From the IMG/VR virus record IMGVR_UViG_3300038557_000041, positions 1 through 47,241 of that record: a DNA stretch of 47,241 bases. One strand, given 5' to 3'. Both the position numbers and the translations under genes were made by a program. Under the pieces are notes generated by a model. That model was not told where the DNA came from and did not search any database. It saw only the letters and a list, made by a program, of their open reading frames with translations. Every line of letters starts with the position of its first letter. Within the stretch, counting starts at the first letter, position 1. Shown piece after piece: positions 40,853 to 46,731 of the stretch. This DNA is from a virus.

Positions 40853-41322
40853 AGACCTCGACCAAGGGCGGCGTCGCCGGCGCCGTCGTCGCCGTGATCA
40901 TGCTTGCCGCTGCGATCGTCCAGCCGTGGGAGGGTCGCGAGCTGAAGGCGTATCAGGACATCGTCGGCGTCTGGACCATCTGCGACGGCGAGACGCGCGG
41001 CGTACAGCCGGGCGATGTGGCGACGCCGGCCGAGTGCGATCGGAAGCTCTACGCCAGCCTGGCGGAATACAAGTCCGCGCTCGATCGCTGCCTGGTCTAC
41101 CCGCTGCCGCCGAAGACGGCCGCCGCTCTGCTGAGCTGGACCTACAATGTCGGGGCCGGCGCGGCGTGCGGCTCGACGCTGGTGCGGCTGGCCAACACCG
41201 GCAACCTCAAGGCGGCGTGCGAGCAGCTGATGCGCTGGAACCGAGCCGGCGGGCGTGAGGTGCGCGGTCTCACCAACCGGCGCGCAGCCGAGCGCAAACT
41301 TTGCCTCGAGGGGCTCGGCTGA
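40849..41322 (+). CDS. SAR endolysin, GH24 lysozyme (R21-like)
   Basis: A 157-residue peptidoglycan muramidase. The N-terminal segment GVAGAVVAVIMLAAAIV (about residues 8-24), weakly hydrophobic and rich in Gly/Ala, is a signal-anchor-release helix: the enzyme is first tethered and inactive in the inner membrane. The catalytic triad fits Glu28 (PWEGREL), Asp37 (AYQDIVG) and Thr43 (VWTICDG) with T4-like spacing. The YNVGAGAACGSTL and RWNRAGGREVRGLTNRR segments match phage 21 R. It is released when the membrane is depolarised by the upstream holin-like protein. Confidence 0.92.
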   Translation: MKTSTKGGVAGAVVAVIMLAAAIVQPWEGRELKAYQDIVGVWTICDGETRGVQPGDVATPAECDRKLYASLAEYKSALDRCLVYPLPPKTAAALLSWTYNVGAGAACGSTLVRLANTGNLKAACEQLMRWNRAGGREVRGLTNRRAAERKLCLEGLG

Positions 41323-41660
41323 TGCGTCTCCCGCTCTGGGCCTACGGCCTTGCGGCCGGGGCGCTGCTGGCCGCTGGCTGGGCCGTCTACTCCCACATCC
41401 GCGCCGAGGGCTACCGCGAGGGTTTCGCGGTGGCCGAGGCCGCCTGCGAGGCCGAACAGCGAAAGCAGGAACTCGCCAACCGCAACGCGATCGACGCTGC
41501 CAACAAGCAGCTGCTCGAGCGCGCCGAGGAACTCATGAAGAAGGAGCTGCAGCTCGATGACTACGTCAAAGCGAATGATCTGCTGGCCGCTCAAGAGCTT
41601 GGTGCTGGCGACAAGTGTCTCCCTGCTGGCAGCGTGCGCCGCCTCAACACCATCCGCTAG
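41322..41660 (+). CDS. Inner-membrane spanin (Rz-like)
   Basis: A 112-residue protein starting MRLPLWAYGLAAGALLAAGW: one transmembrane helix at the N-terminus, then a periplasmic coiled coil (EAEQRKQELANRNAIDAANK, QLLERAEELMKKELQ). The layout is that of an i-spanin, which bridges to the outer membrane lipoprotein and fuses the membranes in the last lysis step. ATG shares a base with the lysozyme stop. A start at 41301 would extend into the lysozyme gene and is less likely. The Rz1-like gene overlaps its 3' third. Confidence 0.8.
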   Translation: MRLPLWAYGLAAGALLAAGWAVYSHIRAEGYREGFAVAEAACEAEQRKQELANRNAIDAANKQLLERAEELMKKELQLDDYVKANDLLAAQELGAGDKCLPAGSVRRLNTIR

Positions 41661-41874
41661 GGCGTCAATCCACCTGCCGCCGCTACCGGCAAAGCTGACG
41701 AGCTGCGAGCGCCCGGTACTGATGCCCGAGGTCGAGCTCAACCAGGCGCAGGTCGAGCAGTTGTGGGCGCGCGATCGCGCCGCGCTGGTGAAGTGCGGTT
41801 TCCGGCTCGGCGACCTGGTCGCGTTCTATGAGGATCTATCGCGGCGTCTGGACACCGCAAATTTGCGGAAGTAG
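41557..41874 (+). CDS. Outer-membrane spanin lipoprotein (Rz1-like)
   Basis: A 105-residue protein with a lipoprotein signal: basic MTTSKRM start, hydrophobic stretch and the lipobox LLAAC, so the mature protein begins at Cys27 and is lipid-anchored. It starts inside the i-spanin gene in another frame and overlaps it by about 100 bases, as Rz1 does in Rz. The mature part is longer than lambda Rz1, and has Pro-rich HLPPLPAKL and two further cysteines (SCERP, KCGFR). Its 3' end carries copy 4 of the palindrome, read Ala-Asn-Leu-Arg just before the final Lys and stop. Confidence 0.8.
   Translation: MTTSKRMICWPLKSLVLATSVSLLAACAASTPSARASIHLPPLPAKLTSCERPVLMPEVELNQAQVEQLWARDRAALVKCGFRLGDLVAFYEDLSRRLDTANLRK
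41855..41868. repeat. Palindrome CCGCAAATTTGCGG, copy 4
   Basis: A 14-bp perfect palindrome at the 3' end of the Rz1-like gene, read in frame as Ala-Asn-Leu-Arg directly before Lys and the stop codon. Confidence 0.9.
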
Positions 41875-41881
41875 CGGCCCG

Positions 41882-42364
41882 ATGTCGCGCACTCGATCTT
41901 CAACTCCGCCAGCGTCACGGCGACCAAGCAGCGGGGGCAACGTGGCCGATCAGAATGCACTGCTGCTCAAGATGCTCGAGCAACTGAGAGACGACTATGC
42001 GCGCGACCAGGAGGCGGCCCGGGAGAGCCGTGCCAAACTGCACGAACGGGTGGACGCAATCGGCGAGCGCATCGGCAAGATGGAAACGACGACGGCTCTC
42101 GCCGGCCAGATCGATGCCCAGGTGCGCACCGAGTTGGATGGCCTCAATCGTCGAGTGCATGACGGGCTTGGCGCGCTGAATGGACGCCTCGACCCTGAGA
42201 AGGGCGACATCGGCTCGACCGTTGCCGCCTGGAACGACATGCTGAAGACCGGACGCCGAATATCTTGGCTGCTCGGCATCGCTGGCATCACCTCGGTCGG
42301 GACCGGGCTGGCGCTGATCGGTGGCGCATGGGATGCGATCAAGGCGTGGCTGAAGCTGGGTTAG
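41882..42364 (+). CDS. DUF1515-like phage membrane protein
   Basis: About 160 residues from ATG 41882, or 140 from GTG 41942, which begins at the conserved-looking VADQNALLLKMLEQLRDDYA. The middle is a coiled coil (SRAKLHERVDAIGERIGKME) and the C-terminus has one membrane helix (WLLGIAGITSVGTGLALIGG) followed by WDAIKAWLKL. This is the layout of DUF1515 proteins of rhizobial phages. It is next to the lysis genes and may be a holin-like or membrane-anchored accessory. Start choice is uncertain because neither has a strong Shine-Dalgarno. Confidence 0.7.
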   Translation: MSRTRSSTPPASRRPSSGGNVADQNALLLKMLEQLRDDYARDQEAARESRAKLHERVDAIGERIGKMETTTALAGQIDAQVRTELDGLNRRVHDGLGALNGRLDPEKGDIGSTVAAWNDMLKTGRRISWLLGIAGITSVGTGLALIGGAWDAIKAWLKLG

Positions 42365-42378
42365 CAGACGAAATGGAT

Positions 42379-42406
42379 GGACCCCGGCGGAGGGGCACCG
42401 GGGTCC
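42379..42406 (+). other. Hairpin at end of late operon
   Basis: Stem GGACCCCGG (42379-42387) with CCGGGGTCC (42398-42406), 10-base loop, no U tract. It follows the last late gene by 14 bases and could protect the mRNA end or act as a factor-dependent stop. Confidence 0.6.
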
Positions 42407-42521
42407 GAGGAAACGTCCCTAGGTGTTTGGTGTCGGTCAAACCCTTGGGGCTTTCATCAAACTGCCTTCGCGTCCGTTGGTTCCCTTGCACATTCGTTCG
42501 TTTTTGCTCACTGACCGGCGC

Positions 42522-42735
42522 TCAGTGTCGTGGTCCTGCTGCATCCGAAACCGACACACCAGCCGAGTCGAAAGCGAGCGTTTCGTTGCCGTCGCTCCAC
42601 AGGTGAACGGTGGCGCGGCCGCCGGTTTCATTGTGATATTTTTCGGCAGCTTCGATCCTGGCGGCAACTGCCTCGGTCTGTGTGCTGTGGACACGAAATC
42701 CAGGGCCGCTTTGGGTATTGGCCCTGCAAATTCGC
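42522..42735 (-). pseudogene. Possible gene remnant without start codon
   Basis: On the minus strand one frame ends at a stop at 42522-42524 and reads plausible protein (AVAARIEAAEKYHNETGG, then RATVHLWSDGNETLAFDSA), with G/C-rich third positions. No ATG, GTG or TTG opens it at a sensible place, so it may be a decayed gene, perhaps left by the recombination that formed the phage. The rest of the 42407-42850 gap shows no convincing gene on either strand. Confidence 0.3.
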
Positions 42736-42811
42736 TGACATCTACTTGGAACGAAGTTGTCAGAACCGGGTTGTAAGAGCTGTGTAAGTAGTATTGACGC
42801 TGCATACTTAG

Positions 42812-42846
42812 CCCCGGCCCCTCCCTCGATGGGTCGGGGTTTTTTG
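42812..42846 (+). terminator. Intrinsic terminator, end of late region
   Basis: Stem CCCCGGCCC (42812-42820) with GGGTCGGGG (42831-42839), one G-U pair, 10-base loop, then six T. It is the first good terminator after the late operon on the plus strand. Confidence 0.85.
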
Positions 42847-42850
42847 ACGT

Positions 42851-43111
42851 TCAGCCCGTTACCGTAGTGTCGGTGAGCGCCGGACCGGGCGACGTTTCAA
42901 AGGCCAGCCTCACCGAAAAGGCCAGCTCGTCCTGCAGCCGGACTCTAATGACAAGGTCCTTGGTGGACCCATCGTACGGCAGCAATTCGCGAGCCAGTTC
43001 CGTGAGCGCAAGGACTGCCTGGTGCCGAGCCCGGAGGTCGCTTGCGCACTCAACGCCCAGGTCATCTCTTGCCCAATGATCCCCGTCAAAAATATCAAAG
43101 AAGTACCGCAT
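42851..43111 (-). CDS. DUF6894-like protein
   Basis: An 86-residue protein starting MRYFFDIFDGDHWARDDLGV, followed by ALTELARELLPYDGS and a beta strand pair. The RYFFD-x-x-DG-x-x-x-x-D-x-x-G pattern is that of the DUF6894 family, abundant in Hyphomicrobiales such as Methylobacterium and Bradyrhizobium, of unknown function. GGAGG five bases upstream picks the second of two adjacent ATGs. Its presence supports the host assignment; it could be a host gene or a prophage passenger. It runs against the late operon and is separated from it by the terminator. Confidence 0.75.
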   Translation of the reverse strand: MRYFFDIFDGDHWARDDLGVECASDLRARHQAVLALTELARELLPYDGSTKDLVIRVRLQDELAFSVRLAFETSPGPALTDTTVTG

Positions 43112-43279
43112 CATAGCCTCCCGCGTTAGCGCAAGACGTGGCAAGCCGGGCTTGGTTGCAGACTCTCGGCGTGAGTTGAACACGAACGCTTGCAGGCAGG
43201 GCGGGGACGTCGCTAAGCTTCGACCCGATGCTGAAGGCCGCGGCAGTGGTTGCGCAAGCCGGCCCAATGGAGGAGCATC

Positions 43280-43402
43280 ATGCTTAGGGGGCGATACGGC
43301 GTTGGCTGGATGATCGTGGCGTGGCTTTTACTAGTCGCGCTTCTCGGAGCGGGCATCTACTTAGTCGCCAGCGGAGCTCACCTGTTCGGGGGTAGCGCCT
43401 AA
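43280..43402 (+). CDS. Small single-pass membrane peptide (40 aa)
   Basis: ATG 43280 preceded by AGGAG at four bases; stop TAA at 43400-43402. The product reads MLRGRYGVGWMIVAWLLLVA and then LLGAGIYLVASGAHLFGGSA: one long hydrophobic helix with a basic N-terminus. It overlaps the 3' end of the convergent minus-strand gene by four bases. It is short, but the ribosome site and membrane pattern are good. Function unknown; a toxin-like peptide or small membrane regulator are both possible. Confidence 0.55.
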   Translation: MLRGRYGVGWMIVAWLLLVALLGAGIYLVASGAHLFGGSA

Positions 43403-43713
43403 CCCCTGAGGACGCTGTCGAGCGCGGCGAGATAATCGATCACAGCGGGCATCTCGCGAATATCATCCATCTCAAGAACGAACGCCTGACGGGCCATCTC
43501 CATCTCTTTCCGGAGCGCGGCGAGCTGCATTTCTCCGGCCTCGAGAGCGTCTGCAGTTTGGTGGCGAGAGTTGTGCATAGCGCGCAATTGAAGTGACTTG
43601 CTCCGCCAACGCTTCAGGTCGGACAGGTACGGCGCAACCCTCTCCCTCGCCAGCTTTCGTTGCGTGATCAGCGGACTCATGACGCGCGAGGGTGACGAGT
43701 GTTCTTCGTACAT
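43399..43713 (-). CDS. Hypothetical coiled-coil protein
   Basis: A 104-residue protein starting MYEEHSSPSRVMSPLITQRK with GGGAG seven bases upstream; a longer frame to 43800 is less likely. The middle is basic and helical (LARERVAPYLSDLKRWRSKS), and the last half is a heptad-like helix (GEMQLAALRKEMEMARQAFV). No family is recognised. It meets the 40-residue membrane peptide tail to tail. Confidence 0.6.
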   Translation of the reverse strand: MYEEHSSPSRVMSPLITQRKLARERVAPYLSDLKRWRSKSLQLRAMHNSRHQTADALEAGEMQLAALRKEMEMARQAFVLEMDDIREMPAVIDYLAALDSVLRG

Positions 43714-43859
43714 GATGAGGCTCCCATTGCTGTTCGAACTTCCAAAAGGGTTAGCTGGTTCCCGCAGGAGCCAGCGAACGCGCGCGGAACCAAATCGCAT
43801 GTCTCCTAATTAGAACTGGACTTGAGGTTGTCCCTCCCTGTCCTCAGGTATTGTGTGCC

Positions 43860-43892
43860 GCCGGACCCCGCTGCCCCCCAGCCGGGTCCGGC
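43860..43892. other. Hairpin downstream of 43900 gene
   Basis: Stem GCCGGACCC (43860-43868) with GGGTCCGGC (43884-43892), 15-base loop, no U tract on either strand. It lies seven bases after the stop of the minus-strand gene and may end or stabilise that transcript. The rest of 43714-43899 shows no gene. Confidence 0.5.
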
Positions 43893-43899
43893 TCGCATT

Positions 43900-44118
43900 C
43901 TAGGGCTGCCTTCTGACCAGCCACACCCGTCCCTCGATCGAGTGCGGCTCATCCTCCTCCTCGAACCCGAACCAGCCGCGCCAGTAGTTGAATTGCACGC
44001 GTTGCAGGGCAGGATCGTCGGTCGGGAACGTCCACCTGGCGAAATCAGGCTCCAGGAACTCAACGGTGGGCATAGCAGGCTCTGGCAAGCCGGCGCCTGG
44101 CGTTTTAGCGGCCGACAT
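43900..44118 (-). CDS. Hypothetical small protein next to ligase
   Basis: A 72-residue protein with an aromatic and acidic middle (FARWTFPTDDPALQRVQFNY, WRGWFGFEEEDEPHSIEG). Its ATG lies 14 bases inside the 3' end of the ligase gene on the same strand, so the two are probably coupled. No family is recognised; a role linked to the ligase is possible but not shown. Confidence 0.55.
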   Translation of the reverse strand: MSAAKTPGAGLPEPAMPTVEFLEPDFARWTFPTDDPALQRVQFNYWRGWFGFEEEDEPHSIEGRVWLVRRQP

Positions 44119-44995
44119 GTCGAAGCCTCTTGAGCGTGCCGTGGCGAAGCATCCCCTCGCCGCGCAGATGCCTCACCGTTGCCGCCAGCCCCGGCCGCAA
44201 CCATGTCCCGCGCCGTTTCAGCGGTAAAACAGGGACCTCGACCGTGTTCGCCTCGACGTAGGCCCAGAAATCCTCGCGGTCCGCCGCCTTCAGCGTAATG
44301 AAGGCATCCCCCACATAGTGCAGTCCATGCTCGTCTCGCCGTGCGAGGATCGCCACCGGTGCCCCCGTCGGCGACAGGTCGGCGCCGATCACCTCGAACT
44401 CGCCCACGGTGAACGTCTTCGTCTTCAGCCAGGTATCGGCGTCGCCGCTCTTGTAGCGGCTGCCGCGCTTCTTCGAGACGATCCCCTCGAGGCCCATGGC
44501 ATCGATGGCGGTAAAGGCCTCGGGGCCGTCGGCGCCCAGCTCCTGGCTGAAGGCGAGAGATGGCGCCGGCGCGCTCTGCATGAGGCCACTCAGCATTGCG
44601 CGCCGGCTCTCCACCGGCCTGCTGCGGACATCCTCCCCGTTCAGATGCAGCAGGTCGAAGGCGACGAAGATCAGATCCTGGGGCCGCCAGCGGATGGCCG
44701 CTGGTAAGCCTGAGAAGTCGGCCGCGCCACGGGCGTCCGGCAGGTAGACCTCGCCGTCAAGGATCGCAGAGGTGCACCGAAGTTGCGCGGCGGCGGCGAC
44801 GATCTGCGGATATTTGCTGGTCCAGTTCGCTCCGCTGCTGCTGAAGGCCTTCGCGCTGCCCGCCTCAAGATGCAGCTGGGTGCGGTAGCCGTCGAACTTC
44901 ACCTCGTGCAGCCAGCCGTCACCGCTCGGCGCAGTGTCGACCAGGCGCGGCTTCATCGGTTGGATATAGCGGAGGGCAGGGCGTTCCAGGAGCAT
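44105..44995 (-). CDS. ATP-dependent DNA ligase (LigD ligase-domain type)
   Basis: A 296-residue enzyme that seals nicks in DNA using ATP. Motif I is EVKFDGYR with the adenylated Lys33, motif III ILDGEVYLPD, motif IV LEGIVSKKRGSRYKSG, and motif V-like WLKTKT; an OB-fold follows. The length and motifs fit the stand-alone LigC / LigD-like ligase domain found in Rhizobiales and not T4-type ligases. No Ku or polymerase domain is present beside it. It could be a host repair gene next to the prophage or a phage accessory gene; the small overlapping gene downstream shares its transcript. Confidence 0.88.
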   Translation of the reverse strand: MLLERPALRYIQPMKPRLVDTAPSGDGWLHEVKFDGYRTQLHLEAGSAKAFSSSGANWTSKYPQIVAAAAQLRCTSAILDGEVYLPDARGAADFSGLPAAIRWRPQDLIFVAFDLLHLNGEDVRSRPVESRRAMLSGLMQSAPAPSLAFSQELGADGPEAFTAIDAMGLEGIVSKKRGSRYKSGDADTWLKTKTFTVGEFEVIGADLSPTGAPVAILARRDEHGLHYVGDAFITLKAADREDFWAYVEANTVEVPVLPLKRRGTWLRPGLAATVRHLRGEGMLRHGTLKRLRHVGR

Positions 44996-45116
44996 GCCGG
45001 CAATTTAATGCGGATGCAGAACGAATCCGAGTCGACTCGCGATCACTGATTCGTTGCTGCGGAACCGGACAGGGTCGAACGGGTTGAGTCGCCTTCGCAG
45101 TAGTCAGGCGCGTCCC

Positions 45117-45317
45117 ATGCCGAAGTTCCCTCCCAAGCCGCCGGCACCTAGCGTGCGCACGACAATCGGCGAGGCGATCGGCCGGGCACGAGCCCTTTCG
45201 AAGGAAGAGCGGCCCATGTCGCAGCAAGAGGTGGTCCGGGACATGATCGCCAAGCTCGATCTCCCGACAGCCCTCAAAAAGCGGCTCCGCGAGCGCCACG
45301 GCTTGAAGGATAGGTAG
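45117..45317 (+). CDS. Hypothetical small protein
   Basis: A 66-residue basic protein starting MPKFPPKPPAPSVRTTIGEA. The C-terminal half is helical (QQEVVRDMIAKLDLPTALKK). ATG 45117 is preferred to 45054, whose extra residues look non-coding. It is followed one base later by the next gene. No family is recognised. Confidence 0.5.
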   Translation: MPKFPPKPPAPSVRTTIGEAIGRARALSKEERPMSQQEVVRDMIAKLDLPTALKKRLRERHGLKDR

Positions 45318-45318
45318 G

Positions 45319-45516
45319 ATGGAACGGCTGCTTCAGTTTCCAGCGCGCCCAGTCACCAAAGCCGAGAGCGTGCTTGCACAGGCTATCGCAGTCGTGCAGG
45401 CGGCCACGCCGCCGGACAGCGGCATCAGCCGAGAGGAGCTGCTCGACCTGTTGCTGGAGGTCCTCGACGGTCCGGAAGCGCTGGAGGTCTATAATCGGGT
45501 TATGCAGACCTACTGA
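45319..45516 (+). CDS. Hypothetical small protein
   Basis: A 65-residue acidic helical protein (MERLLQFPARPVTKAESVLA, then GISREELLDLLLEVLDGPEA). It starts one base after the previous stop, so the two form a small operon. No family or motif is recognised. Confidence 0.55.
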   Translation: MERLLQFPARPVTKAESVLAQAIAVVQAATPPDSGISREELLDLLLEVLDGPEALEVYNRVMQTY

Positions 45517-45535
45517 CGCTTGCCGGATCAACGGG

Positions 45536-45793
45536 TCACTCCATGTCGGGGATCGCGCCCCACCGGAAGATCACCTCGGGGTCGCCGAACACACCATTGG
45601 TGAGATCGGCCGAGCGCGACCAGGCGATCGCGCCGGCATACTGCCCGCTGCCGGCCCATATACGCGCTTCGCGGCCGGCGCGCTCTTCGCTCTGCATCTC
45701 GCGCGGCTCGAAGGCAGGGCGCAGTTCGCCCTCCTCGTCGCGCACGAAGGCCATGGCCACGATCAGCTTGGTTGGTTTGATCTGGGGTTCCAT
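45536..45793 (-). CDS. Hypothetical protein
   Basis: An 85-residue protein starting MEPQIKPTKLIVAMAFVRDE, with GGAG seven bases before the ATG. It has beta character at the start and an RIWAGSGQYAGAIAWSRSAD middle. Proteins of this look are frequent in Rhizobiales genomes as hypothetical proteins; no name can be given. It faces the previous small operon tail to tail. Confidence 0.55.
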   Translation of the reverse strand: MEPQIKPTKLIVAMAFVRDEEGELRPAFEPREMQSEERAGREARIWAGSGQYAGAIAWSRSADLTNGVFGDPEVIFRWGAIPDME

Positions 45794-45902
45794 CCTGGGC
45801 TCCTTTCGATGCCTCGCAGGGCGAGATAGCACACCCATCAGAATCCGTCTGTTCTATTTTTGTTCACGGTGGTATGAGTCCTCACCTCTGATGGAGGTGA
45901 CC

Positions 45903-46124
45903 ATGAGTTCGATCGCAATCGAAGCCAAAATGTCCACGAGGGTACGCCTGCTCCGCGAGCGGCACCCGTACATGTCAGAACTGGATTTGGCCATGCTGCT
46001 CGGCGTTCCCACGAAGCAGGTTCGGTCTGCCCTCGGTGCCAAGGACAACGACAAGCCCAAGTCCAGGATCACGCCGCGAGGCCGTATAGGCGTCACGCCG
46101 GCGCACATGCGGCAGGGGGTGTGA
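45903..46124 (+). CDS. Small HTH-like protein
   Basis: A 73-residue protein (MSSIAIEAKMSTRVRLLRER) with GGAGG five bases before the ATG. The segment YMSELDLAMLLGVPTKQVRS has helix-turn-helix spacing, so DNA binding is possible. The tail is basic and Pro-rich. It begins a rightward group of three close genes. Confidence 0.55.
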   Translation: MSSIAIEAKMSTRVRLLRERHPYMSELDLAMLLGVPTKQVRSALGAKDNDKPKSRITPRGRIGVTPAHMRQGV

Positions 46125-46125
46125 C

Positions 46126-46314
46126 GTGGCATTCGTTCGCCTTTCACCCGGAGAGTTCACCAGCGCGGGGCGTGCGGCTTGGCTCGAGCAGTTCGAGCGG
46201 ATCGGGCGCGATCGGATCGAGGCACCCAATGCACCGGCCGTGCACGCGCGCAAGAAGACCTCAGAGCCCGCGATCGAGGCCGATCTCGAATGGGACGAGC
46301 CTCGGCCGGCATGA
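46126..46314 (+). CDS. Hypothetical small protein
   Basis: A 62-residue protein read from GTG 46126, one base after the previous stop (MAFVRLSPGEFTSAGRAAWL). It has a helical N-terminus and an acidic end. No family is recognised; adjacency and codon use support a coupled gene. Confidence 0.5.
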   Translation: MAFVRLSPGEFTSAGRAAWLEQFERIGRDRIEAPNAPAVHARKKTSEPAIEADLEWDEPRPA

Positions 46315-46317
46315 ACG

Positions 46318-46647
46318 ATGCCTACCGCCTACCGCAGAGAGCGCCCCTATCCGGGGAAGTATCGAAAGCTCGAGGATGCCGCGGCCGACCACCAGCTGAT
46401 CGAGGTCTACTGCAGCGGTTGCCGGCGCCTGGTGCGCTATCTGGCGTCGGACCTGATCGAGTTCTTCGATGAGCGCCGAGACGTTATGGAGCCGCCATTC
46501 CCATGCTCACGCTGCGGAACCGATGCGCGCATGAGGGTCAACGTGATCAGTCCTGACGCCGGCGACTATGGCTCACTGATCGTTCGTCGGCCCGGGCCGG
46601 TGCTCTACACTCAGACGTGGCGCTGGACGAAGCTTGGCGATCCCTAA
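46318..46647 (+). CDS. Zinc-ribbon-like hypothetical protein
   Basis: A 109-residue protein with two CXXC pairs, VYCSGCRR (Cys32, Cys35) and PFPCSRCGTD (Cys63, Cys66), which form a zinc-ribbon site of about 30 residues. The rest is mixed alpha-beta (LASDLIEFFDERRDVMEPP). It may bind nucleic acid or act in protein contacts; the family is not recognised. It is the last of three close rightward genes. Confidence 0.6.
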   Translation: MPTAYRRERPYPGKYRKLEDAAADHQLIEVYCSGCRRLVRYLASDLIEFFDERRDVMEPPFPCSRCGTDARMRVNVISPDAGDYGSLIVRRPGPVLYTQTWRWTKLGDP

Positions 46648-46731
46648 GGGACGGGCGTTCGGGTACGCTGCCCCGGTCGGCAAGTTGATCTCTTAACCGG
46701 GCAACGCATATTGTCCTCGCCGGAGGGCAAA

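Noticed and set aside
42423-42776. Plus-strand frame in the gap after the late operon
   Set aside because: Mixed composition, no ribosome site and no recognisable pattern; the opposite strand looks more coding in the same place.
42721-42790. Possible attR near the late terminator
   Set aside because: Short A/T-rich words look similar to parts of the tRNA T arm, but no run of matching bases long enough to be an attachment core is present.
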